A program made the position numbers and the translations under genes. This document shows, in pieces, positions 15,846 to 23,800 of a stretch of 42,002 nucleotides of DNA. This stretch comes from Pseudoxanthomonas taiwanensis. GTDB taxonomy: Bacteria > Pseudomonadota > Gammaproteobacteria > Xanthomonadales > Xanthomonadaceae. The notes beneath the pieces are model-generated. The model saw only the letters and a list, made by a program, of their open reading frames with translations. It did no database searches and was not told where the DNA came from. The stretch spans positions 1 through 42,002 of the forward strand of contig NZ_PDWK01000025.1 in assembly GCF_010093135.1 (NCBI RefSeq). Direction: 5' to 3'. Positions within the stretch are counted from its first letter, which is position 1. Every line of letters begins with the position of its first letter.

Positions 15846-16460
15846 TCAGGGCTTGGGGATGCGCAGGGTCTTGCTGATCATCAGCGAGCCGGACAGGGCG
15901 AACAGCAGCACCAGCGGGTGCAGCTGCCAGGGACCGAGCTGCCACTGCCCCCACCACAGCTCCGGGCCGATGGCCCCGCGCGCGGCGGCCACGGCCAGCA
16001 CCACCACCAGCAGCAGGCTGGTCGGGATGGGCGTGCCCTCGAAGTACCTGACCTTGTCGCCACCGCCGGACAGGGCCTCGGCGGTGACGTTGTAGCGGGC
16101 CAGGCGGCTGACCCCGCAGCCGACGAAGTAGCTCAGCACCAGCCAGTCCCAGCCGCCCTGCATGCCGCAGGCGTAGGCCAGCGCGGCCGGGGCCACGCCG
16201 AAGGAGATCACGTCGGCCAGCGAGTCCAGCTCCCGGCCCAGGGTGGAGGCGGACTTGCGCCAGCGCGCCACCCGCCCGTCCAGGGCGTCGAACACGAACG
16301 CGGCCGGGATCAGCGCCATGCCCAGCAGCAGGTCGGCCGTCCGCCCCTCCTGCAGGAAGCGCATGGCCGCGAAGATGGCCCCGGTGCCGCAGAAGGCGTT
16401 GGCCAGGGTGAACCAGTCGGCCAGCTGGAACTCGCGCAGCATGGAGAAGTGGCGGCTCAT
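15846..16460 (-). CDS. pssA: CDP-diacylglycerol-serine O-phosphatidyltransferase
   Basis: Makes phosphatidylserine, the precursor of phosphatidylethanolamine, at the inner membrane. The CDP-alcohol phosphotransferase signature is complete: DALDGRVAR, eight residues, G, three residues, D, three residues, D (ending in ELDSLAD). There are several hydrophobic segments, and the segment VRYFEGTPIPTS is typical of this membrane-integral PssA type. The start is uncertain. ATG 16460 gives 204 residues, and ATG 16493 adds eleven but lies beyond a stable hairpin. Neither has a strong ribosome binding site. Confidence 0.9.
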   Translation of the reverse strand: MSRHFSMLREFQLADWFTLANAFCGTGAIFAAMRFLQEGRTADLLLGMALIPAAFVFDALDGRVARWRKSASTLGRELDSLADVISFGVAPAALAYACGMQGGWDWLVLSYFVGCGVSRLARYNVTAEALSGGGDKVRYFEGTPIPTSLLLVVVLAVAAARGAIGPELWWGQWQLGPWQLHPLVLLFALSGSLMISKTLRIPKP

Positions 16461-16463
16461 GCA

Positions 16464-16488
16464 GGCACCCGTGTGGAGGACGGGTGCC
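16464..16488. repeat. 9-bp perfect hairpin upstream of pssA
   Basis: GGCACCCGT (16464-16472) and ACGGGTGCC (16480-16488) form perfect arms around a seven-base loop. In a pssA mRNA the loop would read CCTCCAC, which is complementary to a Shine-Dalgarno sequence. It lies directly before the preferred pssA start and inside the longer alternative coding frame. Confidence 0.45.
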
Positions 16489-16539
16489 AGCATAAGCCCG
16501 CCGCCGTCGAGACGCCGCGCAGGTCGCCGCGGCCGACGC

Positions 16540-18369
16540 TCACGGCATCGGCAGCTGCGCCGCCTCCACCGCGCCCAGGCCGCGGCCGCTGGCCGGGATC
16601 AGCGCGTCCTCCGGCAGCGGCGCCCTGCCGTCCAGGTAGGCCTCCACCCGGTCCAGCGCGGCGTACACGTACGGCAGCATCGGCGCGTGGCGTGCCCCAT
16701 AGGCCGGGAAGGCGAGGAAGGCGTCGAAGTGCTCGCCGCTGCGCCCCTGCCAGTAGCGCACCTGGTCGCGGCCGGCGGCACGGGCCATGGCCACGTAGGG
16801 CGCACTGGTGAAGACCGGCGGGATCAGGCCGTCGTCGGTGCCGTGCACCACCAGCACCGGCAGGCCGGGACGCGGCGCCGCGGCACGGGTGGCGGCGATG
16901 CCGGCGCGCACGCGCCCAGCGTCGGCGCCCTGCCCGTCGTACAGTGCGCGCAGGCACTGCAGGCCCGGCAGGGTGAAGTCCGGCGGCGCGACCTTGCTAT
17001 CCACCAGCCCCACGCCGTTGCCCGGCGGGATGCCGGCGGCGTCGGCCCACCACGCGTTGCGCTCGTCGGCGGTCGCCGCGCGCGGGGTGAAGTCCGGGTT
17101 CTGCGCGGCGAAGGCGAAGCCGCAGGGATGCTCGCCGATGCCGTAGCGGCCGTAGGCCGAGGCGTAGGTCACCGCCACCGAGCGCCACAGGTCGAAGCCC
17201 ACGCTCGGCACGCCGGCGCGGATGGCCTCGTCGGTCCAGCCGTTGGCACGCAGCCTGTCGTAGGCCGAGCGCGCCTGCGCCGCGGTGTCCGCGCCCTCGA
17301 CCAGGCCGGCCGCGGCCGCGCTGGCGCAGCGGGCCTGCCACAGCGGCTCGACCTGGGCGCGCAGCGGCGGCTGCGGCAGCTCGTCGGCGGGCACGTGCAG
17401 CAGCGCGCAGGGCTGCAGCAGCGCGGCCTCGGTGGCGAAGTCGTACAGCGGGCGGCCGCCGTGGCCTTCCACGTACACGTTCGGCTCGCCGGCCACCACC
17501 GCGTCCAGCCAGTCGCCCTCCAGCTCGGCCGCGCGCAGCACCGCGCCGCCGCCGTTGGAGATGCCCACCGCGATCACCCGGGTGTCGGCGAAGGTGAACG
17601 GCGCGGCATGCGGGAAGGCACGGCCCAGCACGTCGAGGGCGAACTCGGCGGCCTGCTTGACGTGGCGGCCCCAGTCGGCCTCCGGGTTGTCGCCCGAGTG
17701 CGCGTGCTTGAAGGCCACGCCGGTGGCGCCTTCCGGCAGCTCCGGGGCGAAGGCCAGGTCGCCACCGCCGTCCAGCGGCGCGGTGGTGCCGTCCAGGCGC
17801 ACGCCGGTGCGCGCGTCCAGGTCCACGTAGTCGGAGCCGGCGCCCTTGTCGGTGTAGGCCACCGCGCAGCCGCGCGGCAGCGCCCACGGCGCGGCCACGG
17901 CGATGGCGCCGTACACGCCGCGCGAGCCGGAGGCAGGCGCCACCACCACGCAGCGGCGCTGCAGGTCGAAGGCGTCGGGGACCTGCACCAGCACGCGGTG
18001 CGGATGTCTGGCGCCCGGCAGCCTCGCCAGCGCCGAGTACTCGCGCCCCGGCACCGCCTGCACGCTGCCGTACAGGCTGCCGTAGCCGCCGCCGGGCGAG
18101 AGGTCGGCGATGCCGCGCCAGCTGCTCCAGATGGCGCGGCGGCGCAGTTCGGCCGGCGTCGGGTTGGTCGGATCGGCCCAGGCCGGCGGCGCCATCGCGC
18201 GCAGCCCGTCCAGGCCCAGGCCGGCGGTGAGCAGGTCGTCGCCATCGCGGTGCTCGGTGACCCGCGGCTCGACGGCGGCCGCGCCGCTGGCAGCGGTGGA
18301 ACGCTCGGGGGTGCTGCCGCAGGCGGCCAGGACGGCGGCGGACAGCAGCAGGATCGGCAGGCGTGGCAT
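16540..18369 (-). CDS. 3-hydroxybutyrate oligomer hydrolase, lipoprotein
   Basis: Hydrolase that cuts dimers and short oligomers of 3-hydroxybutyrate to monomers. The 609-residue product resembles the 3HBOH family, with blocks GDDLLTAGLGLDGLR, AYTDKGAGSDYVDLD and GISNGGGAVLRAAE. The likely nucleophile is S271, in a non-classical serine box. D512 in HGTDDGLIP and H547 in GEHFDAF may complete the triad. The N-terminus is a lipoprotein signal with lipobox LAAC (C17), followed by glycine, so outer-membrane sorting is expected. Many family members are cytoplasmic or secreted. It is divergent from the dehydrogenase gene, sharing a 134-base promoter region. Confidence 0.85.
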   Translation of the reverse strand: MPRLPILLLSAAVLAACGSTPERSTAASGAAAVEPRVTEHRDGDDLLTAGLGLDGLRAMAPPAWADPTNPTPAELRRRAIWSSWRGIADLSPGGGYGSLYGSVQAVPGREYSALARLPGARHPHRVLVQVPDAFDLQRRCVVVAPASGSRGVYGAIAVAAPWALPRGCAVAYTDKGAGSDYVDLDARTGVRLDGTTAPLDGGGDLAFAPELPEGATGVAFKHAHSGDNPEADWGRHVKQAAEFALDVLGRAFPHAAPFTFADTRVIAVGISNGGGAVLRAAELEGDWLDAVVAGEPNVYVEGHGGRPLYDFATEAALLQPCALLHVPADELPQPPLRAQVEPLWQARCASAAAAGLVEGADTAAQARSAYDRLRANGWTDEAIRAGVPSVGFDLWRSVAVTYASAYGRYGIGEHPCGFAFAAQNPDFTPRAATADERNAWWADAAGIPPGNGVGLVDSKVAPPDFTLPGLQCLRALYDGQGADAGRVRAGIAATRAAAPRPGLPVLVVHGTDDGLIPPVFTSAPYVAMARAAGRDQVRYWQGRSGEHFDAFLAFPAYGARHAPMLPYVYAALDRVEAYLDGRAPLPEDALIPASGRGLGAVEAAQLPMP

Positions 18370-18425
18370 CGGCAGGCAACCTTTCTCGGAAATGCACGCA
18401 CGCTACCGGCGGCGCGCGCGCGCGT

Positions 18426-18441
18426 CATCGTACTTTGGTAC
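18426..18441 (+). promoter_or_regulatory. Shared 16-bp motif, copy 1
   Basis: CATCGTACTTTGGTAC lies between the oligomer hydrolase and the dehydrogenase genes. A near copy (14 of 16 bases) is found at 26651-26666 between the TonB receptor and GntP permease genes. A possible -10 (TAAGCT, 18467-18472) begins 26 bases after it, which puts the motif near -45 of the dehydrogenase gene. It contains GTAC twice, four bases apart. The adjacent LuxR-type regulator is a candidate for binding. Confidence 0.5.
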
Positions 18442-18503
18442 CAGCCGGCCCCACCGCGGCTTGCGCTAAGCTGCCGGCGCTTCCAGCCAACACGGGTCCT
18501 TCC

Positions 18504-19262
18504 ATGCGCAGCATCCTCATCACCGGCGCGGCCAGCGGCATCGGCGCGGGCATCGCCCTCGAGCTGGGCCGGGCCGGCCACCACATCATCGTCAGCGACC
18601 TCAATCCCGACGCCGCCGGCGAGGTGGCGCGGCAGATCCGCGAGGCCGGCGGCTCGGCCGAGGCCGTGGCCCTGGACGTGACCTCCGACGAGAGCGTGGC
18701 CGCGGCGCTGGCCGCGATCTCGCGCCCGGTCGAGGTGCTGGTCAACAACGCCGGCCTGCAGCACGTGGCGCGCCTGGAGGAGTTCCCGATGGCCAGGTGG
18801 GACTTCCTGGTGCAGGTGATGCTCACCGGCGTGGCGCGGTTGACCCGCGCGGTGCTGCCGGGCATGCGCGAGCGCGGATTCGGCCGCATCGTCAACATCG
18901 GCAGCATCCACTCGCTGGTGGCCAGCCCGTTCAAGAGCGCCTACGTGGCCGCCAAGCACGGCCTGGTCGGCTTCTCCAAGGTGATCGCGCTGGAGACGGC
19001 CGACACCGACATCACCATCAACACCATCTGCCCCAGCTACGTGAAGACCCCGCTGGTGGACAGCCAGATCGCCGACCAGGCGCGCACCCGCGGCATCTCC
19101 GAGGCCGAGGTGGTCTCGCAGGTGATGCTCAAACCCATGCCCAAGGGTGTGTTCATCGGCTTCGACGAGCTGGCCGGCGTCACCGCCTTCCTGATCTCGC
19201 CGGCGGCGCGCAACATGACCGGCCAGACCCTGGTGCTGGACGGCGGCTGGACCGTGCAGTAA
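18504..19262 (+). CDS. bdhA: D-3-hydroxybutyrate dehydrogenase
   Basis: NAD-dependent oxidation of D-3-hydroxybutyrate to acetoacetate in the cytoplasm. The 252-residue short-chain dehydrogenase has the cofactor motif TGAASGIG at residues 7-14 and the sequence HSLVASPFKSAYVAAKHG. Catalytic S134, Y147 and K151 are present. The residues I recall as substrate-binding in the Pseudomonas fragi enzyme (Gln94, His144, Lys152, Gln196) are found here as Q86, H136, K144 and Q188, a constant offset of eight. That makes the assignment much firmer than a generic SDR call. The response regulator gene follows 35 bases downstream on the same strand. Confidence 0.93.
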   Translation: MRSILITGAASGIGAGIALELGRAGHHIIVSDLNPDAAGEVARQIREAGGSAEAVALDVTSDESVAAALAAISRPVEVLVNNAGLQHVARLEEFPMARWDFLVQVMLTGVARLTRAVLPGMRERGFGRIVNIGSIHSLVASPFKSAYVAAKHGLVGFSKVIALETADTDITINTICPSYVKTPLVDSQIADQARTRGISEAEVVSQVMLKPMPKGVFIGFDELAGVTAFLISPAARNMTGQTLVLDGGWTVQ

Positions 19263-19297
19263 GCCGTACGGCGCCCTCCTCCGCTCCCGCACCGGCC

Positions 19298-19963
19298 ATG
19301 CCCACCCTGTTGATCGCCGACGACCATCCGCTGTTCCGGGCCGCGCTGCGCGCGGCCGCGGCCGACGCGGTGGCGCAGCTGCGTGTGCTGGAGGCCGACT
19401 CGCTGGACGGCGTGCTGGCCGCGCTGGAGGAGCACCCGGACGTGGACCTGGTGCTGCTGGACCTGCACATGCCCGGCAACCACGGCCTGGCCGGGCTGGC
19501 CGCGATCCGCGCCCAGTTCCCGGCGGTGGCGGTGGTGGTGGTGTCGGCCAACGACGACCCGCGTGTGGTGCGCCGCGCGCTCGACCACGGTGCCGCCGGC
19601 TACCTGCCCAAGAGCTCGGGCCTGGAGGAGCTGCGCGAGGCCATCCGCAGCGTGCTGGCCTGCGAGCAGTGGCTGCCGGCCTCGCTGCGCGCGGCGGTGG
19701 CGCGCGCGCAGTCCTCGCCGCACGACCGCGAGCTGGCCGCGCGCCTGGCCAGCCTCTCGCCGCAGCAGTTCCGCGTGCTCCCCCTGGTGGCGCAGGGTCT
19801 GCTCAACAAGCAGATCGCCGACCGCCTGCAGGTGCAGGAGCGCACGGTCAAGGCGCACCTGTCGGCGATCTTCGAGCGCCTGGGCGTGCGCAACCGCACC
19901 CAGGCCGGCGTGGTGCTGCGCGAGCTGGAACTCAGCGACCCCAGCCGGCAGCTGGAAGGCTGA
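19298..19963 (+). CDS. LuxR/NarL-family response regulator (CrbR/ErdR-like)
   Basis: A 221-residue regulator with an N-terminal receiver (LLIADDHPLF, phosphoacceptor D55 in LLDLHMPG, K105 in YLPKSS). A C-terminal LuxR helix-turn-helix follows (about residues 150-207, with LLNKQIADRLQVQERTVKAH). The opening and layout resemble CrbR of Vibrio and ErdR of Pseudomonas, which work with SLC5-domain sensor kinases and control acetate metabolism. Such a kinase is encoded about 0.9 kb further on, on the opposite strand. It probably shares a transcript with bdhA. It is the likely regulator of the flanking 3-hydroxybutyrate genes. Confidence 0.87.
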   Translation: MPTLLIADDHPLFRAALRAAAADAVAQLRVLEADSLDGVLAALEEHPDVDLVLLDLHMPGNHGLAGLAAIRAQFPAVAVVVVSANDDPRVVRRALDHGAAGYLPKSSGLEELREAIRSVLACEQWLPASLRAAVARAQSSPHDRELAARLASLSPQQFRVLPLVAQGLLNKQIADRLQVQERTVKAHLSAIFERLGVRNRTQAGVVLRELELSDPSRQLEG

Positions 19964-20061
19964 TCCGTGGAACATCGCCGGCGCGCCCGGCGTCCCGCGC
20001 GGGACTGGCGAAATTTTCGCCAACCCACTTGACTGGCCCGCCGCGCAAGGCGTGCGCGCGG

Positions 20062-20070
20062 TTATCCACA
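20062..20070 (+). promoter_or_regulatory. DnaA box, copy 1
   Basis: TTATCCACA matches the consensus DnaA box TTATNCACA exactly. It is the first of two boxes 126 bases apart in the convergent intergenic region. No dnaA, dnaN or rpmH gene and no AT-rich unwinding region is nearby, so an origin is not implied. Confidence 0.6.
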
Positions 20071-20187
20071 TCTTTGTCCGCCAGCCATCCACACCGGGTG
20101 TGGAAAACGGCGGCCCCGCCCCTCCCGGCGCTGGCGAATTTTTCGCCACCCCTCTTGACAGCATTGCCGCGCAAGGCGGCCGCGCGG

Positions 20188-20196
20188 TTATCCACA
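20188..20196 (+). promoter_or_regulatory. DnaA box, copy 2
   Basis: A second exact TTATCCACA in the same orientation. Although other parts of the two repeat units have diverged, this nonamer is unchanged, which suggests selection on it. Confidence 0.6.
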
Positions 20197-20257
20197 CGCT
20201 TTTCCCGGCGCTTTCCACATCCGGTGTGGAAATCCTCGCGCGGCGTGGAACATCGCC

Positions 20258-20746
20258 TTACAGGCGGGACCAGTGCCAGGACACCATGCGCCCGTCGCGG
20301 TACGGCATCACGCCGTGGAAGGGGCGCGGGTCGCCGTCGAACACCAGCGGCAGGAAGTGGCGGTCGCCGTCCCACAGCGGCAGCTCGAGGATGCGCTCCA
20401 CCGGCACCCACTCCAGGGTGCCTTCCGGGTTGGACCGCAGCGGTTCGCCCTCCCAGCCGTCGATCACGAACACGAAGCCCAGCCAGTCCTCGCCGTTCCT
20501 GCCGAAACCGGGCCAGCTGATGGTGCCGCGCAGCTGCATGGAGGTGCACTCGATGCCGGCCTCCTCGCGGATCTCGCGGCGCATGCCGGCCAGCACGTCC
20601 TCGTCGCGCTCGATCTTGCCGCCCAGGCCGTTGTACTTGCCCAGGTGCTGGTCGCCCGGGCGGGCGTTGCGGTGGATCATCAGAACCTGGCGGCGGTCCG
20701 GCGAGAGCACGTAGCCGAGGGTGGCGACGATGGGCGTGTACGGCAT
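20258..20746 (-). CDS. NUDIX hydrolase, 8-oxo-dGTP diphosphatase type
   Basis: A 162-residue nucleoside-diphosphate-linked hydrolase. The NUDIX box is complete: GKIERDEDVLAGMRREIREE followed by AGI. The N-terminus (TPIVATLGYVLS, VLMIHRN) and the segment KYNGLGGKIE are as in MutT-like 8-oxo-dGTP diphosphatases, so cleansing of oxidised nucleotides is the likely role, though substrates in this superfamily are hard to predict. It lies downstream of the sensor kinase on the same strand (70 bases) and is convergent with the response regulator. Confidence 0.85.
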   Translation of the reverse strand: MPYTPIVATLGYVLSPDRRQVLMIHRNARPGDQHLGKYNGLGGKIERDEDVLAGMRREIREEAGIECTSMQLRGTISWPGFGRNGEDWLGFVFVIDGWEGEPLRSNPEGTLEWVPVERILELPLWDGDRHFLPLVFDGDPRPFHGVMPYRDGRMVSWHWSRL

Positions 20747-20816
20747 GGCGCGCTGCCTTGCGGTGCGGAAGCGGCGATTCTAGCCGTGCTCCGGCCGCCG
20801 CCCCGCGTGCCGGTCC

Positions 20817-23800
20817 TCACAGGCGCGAGGCGGCCAGCAGGCGGTCGAGCACGGACTTCAGCGCCAGCGGGCGCACCGGTTTGGACAGCAGGGTCAGGTC
20901 GGCCTCGCGCACCGCCCGGCGCACGCCCTCGCCGGCGTCGGCCGACAGCACCAGGCAGGGTGCGCCGCCGAAGCGTCCGGCCAGGCGTGCGGCCAGGGCC
21001 ACACCGGTGTCGCCATCGTCCAGGTGGTAGTCCAGCAGCCACAGGTCGGCCGCGCCCCCGGCCAGCGCCGCCTCCGCCTGGGCCCCGCCGGCGGCGCGCA
21101 ACACCTGGCAGCCCCAGCCTTCCAGCAGCTGCGCCAGCGCCGCCAGCGCGTCCGGATCGTTGTCCACCACCAGCAGGCGGCGGCCGGCCAGGCCGTGGCC
21201 GCCGGCCGGCACCGGCGCGGCGGCGGCCGGCGCGGCGACCTGCGCCACCTCCACCACGAACACCGAGCCGCGCCCGGGCGTGCTGCGCACCGACAGCGGC
21301 GCCTCCAGCAGGCGGGCGATGCGGTCGGCGATGGACAGGCCCAGGCCCAGGCCCTGCCCCGGCGCGCCCTCGCCGCGGCGGAACTCCTCGAAGATGGCCT
21401 GGCGCGCGGCCTCGGGGATGCCCGGCCCGGTATCGTGCACCTCAATGCGCAGGCGGCCGCCGTGGCGGCGCACGCCCAGCACCACCCGGCCGCTGGCGGT
21501 GTAGCGCACGGCGTTGGCCAGGAAGGTCTGCAGCACCCGGCGCAGCAGCTGCGGGTCGGTGTGGGTCCAGGCGCGGGTGCCGTGGAAGGACAGGCGCAGC
21601 CCGCGGTCGGCAGCCAGCGCGCGGAACTGCTCGGCCAGCGGCGCCAGCACCTCGTCCAGCGGGAAGGCACGCGGCGCCGGCACCAGGCCGCCGGCCTCCA
21701 GGCGCGACATGTCCAGCAACCCGCTCAGCAGGTCGGGGGTCGAATCCAGCGCGCCGCCGAGCTGGCGCAGGGTCTCGCGCGGGCCGCGGCCGATCCCGGC
21801 GTCCTCCAGCTGCTGCGACAGCGAGTCCACGAACAGCTGCGCCGCGTGCAGCGGCTGCAGCAGGTCGTGGCCGATCGCCGCCAGGAAGCGGCTCTTGGCA
21901 TCGTTGGCGTGCTCGGCCTCGCGCTTGGCCGTCTCCAGCAGCGCGGTGCGCTCGGCCACGCGCTGCTCCAGGGTCTCGTTGGCGCGCTTGAGCGCCCGCT
22001 CGGCCTGGCGGAACGCGGTCACGTCGGTGAAGGTGGCGACGAAGCCGCCGCCCGGCATGGGGTTGCCGCGGATCTCGACGATGCTGCCGTCCGGGAACAC
22101 GCGTTCGGTCAGGTGCGGGGTGCCGGCGCGCATGAACGCCAGGCGCCGCTCCACCGCCCGCTCCAGCGCGCGGCCGTCGGCCGGGGCGGCGTCCCCGGCG
22201 CGCAGCGGCATGCGCTGCAGCGACCAGCGGGTCAGGTCGGCGATCGGCCGGCCGACCTGGAGCAGCTCCTCGGGGAAGCCGAACAGCTCGGCGTAGCGCC
22301 GGTTCCAGGCCACCAGGCGGTGGTCGCGGTCGATCACACTGATGCCCTGGCTCATGTTCTGCAGCGCCGCCTGCAGCACCTGCTGGTTGAAGCGCAGGTC
22401 CTGCGAGGCCTCGCCGACGATGGCCGCGACCGTCTCCAGGTCGGAGCTCTCGCGCCGCGCCGCGTCCAGCAGCAGGCGCGCCGAGGCCGCGCCCAGTACC
22501 GCCGACAGCTCGCGCTCCAGGCGCGCCTCGACCTGCGCCGGCACCGGCCCCTCGCGCGGCGCGTCGGCCAGCAGCGCCTCCACCCGCTCCCACGGCAGGA
22601 AGCGGCGGCCGGCGTCACGCAGGGCGTCGGCATCGAGGTGGCGGCTGGCGCGGCGCGGGGCCTCGCGCCGCCAGGCCATGGCCAGCAGGGGGGCCAGGGT
22701 GCCCATGAACAGGCTGGCGCCGACCGCGCGGCCCAGCGGGCTCCAGCCGGTCAGGCCGAACAGCGCGCCGGGCGCCAGCCAGCGCTGGCCGAACGGCCCG
22801 TCCTCCAGCCACGGCGCCTGCCAGCCGGCGGCGGCAGCCACGGTGGGGGTCAGCAGCACCCAGGCCCAGGTCAGGAACCCCGCCACAACGCCGGCGATGG
22901 CCGCGCGCGGCGGGGTCTGCGGCCGCCACACGGCAAAGCCCAGCACCGGCACCAGGGTGGCCAGCGCCGAAAACGACACCGCACCCACGTCCGCCAGGGT
23001 CTCGCTGCCGGCGACCAGGCGGCTGTAGGCCCAGGCCAGCAGCATGATCGCGGCGATGCCGGCGCGGCGCAGGCGCAGCAGGTCGCCGCGGCGGTCGCCG
23101 TCGCCGCCGCGCGACCAGGCACCGCGCAGCAGGCCCGGGGCGAACCAATGGTTGCCGATCATCAGGCTCAGGGTCAGGGTGCTGACCACCACCATGCCGG
23201 TGGCCGCGCTCAGGCCACCGAGGAAGGCGAACAACGCCAGCCCGCCCTGCCCATGCGCCAGCGGCAGGGCCAGCGCGTACATGTCCGAAGGCACGGCGTC
23301 GCCCAGCAGGGCGCGGCCGGCATGGGCCAGCGGCAGGGTCGGCGCGGCGATGGCCAGCAGGTACAGCGGGAACAGCCAGCGCGCGGAGCGCCCGTGGCGC
23401 CCGGCGCGGCACTCGACCACGCCGACGTGGAACTGGCGCGGCAGCACGACCATGGCCAGCGCGCCCAGCAGCACCAGCGGCATGAAACCGCCGGCCGGCG
23501 GCTCCGGCGGTGGCGCCGGCACCTCCGGCAGCGACCCCAGCCCGAACCAGACGAAGGCGCCCAGCGCCAGCATCGCCGCCAGCTTGAACAGCGACTCGAA
23601 GGCCATGGCCAGGACCAGGCCGCGGTTGTGCTCGGCCGCCGAGGCGCGGCGGGTGCCGAACAGCATGGCGAACGGGGCCATGGCCAGGGCCACGTACGGG
23701 GCGCCGTCGCGCCAGGGCGGCCCCGCCCCGGCCATGCCCGGGACCAGGGTGGCCAGGCTCATGGTCACCGCCTTCAGCTGCAGGGCGATGTACGGCACCA

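Larger units (their letters stand above)
19966..20257. repeat. 126-bp tandem duplication with DnaA boxes, flanked by 14-bp direct repeats
   Basis: Two diverged copies of one unit are set exactly 126 bases apart. Landmarks in copy 1 and copy 2 are: the GGCGAA..TTCGCC palindrome at 20007-20021 and 20133-20147; TTGAC at 20029 and 20155; CCGCGCAAGGCG at 20041 and 20167; perfect DnaA box TTATCCACA at 20062-20070 and 20188-20196; and an inverted repeat ending in GTGTGGA at 20098 and 20224. The whole is bounded by identical 14-mers CGTGGAACATCGCC at 19966-19979 and 20244-20257. It lies between two convergent genes, so it is unlikely to be a promoter. Confidence 0.8.

Noticed and set aside
20029-20180. 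TTGAC elements in the 126-bp repeats as promoter -35 boxes
   Set aside because: No -10-like hexamer lies 16-18 bases downstream in either copy, and the flanking genes end rather than begin here.
20007-20232. The DnaA-box region as a replication origin
   Set aside because: Only two boxes are present, there is no AT-rich unwinding region, and no dnaA, dnaN, gyrB or rpmH gene lies in the window.
19966-20257. CRISPR-like repeat array
   Set aside because: There are only two long diverged units with no spacer-repeat alternation and no cas genes.
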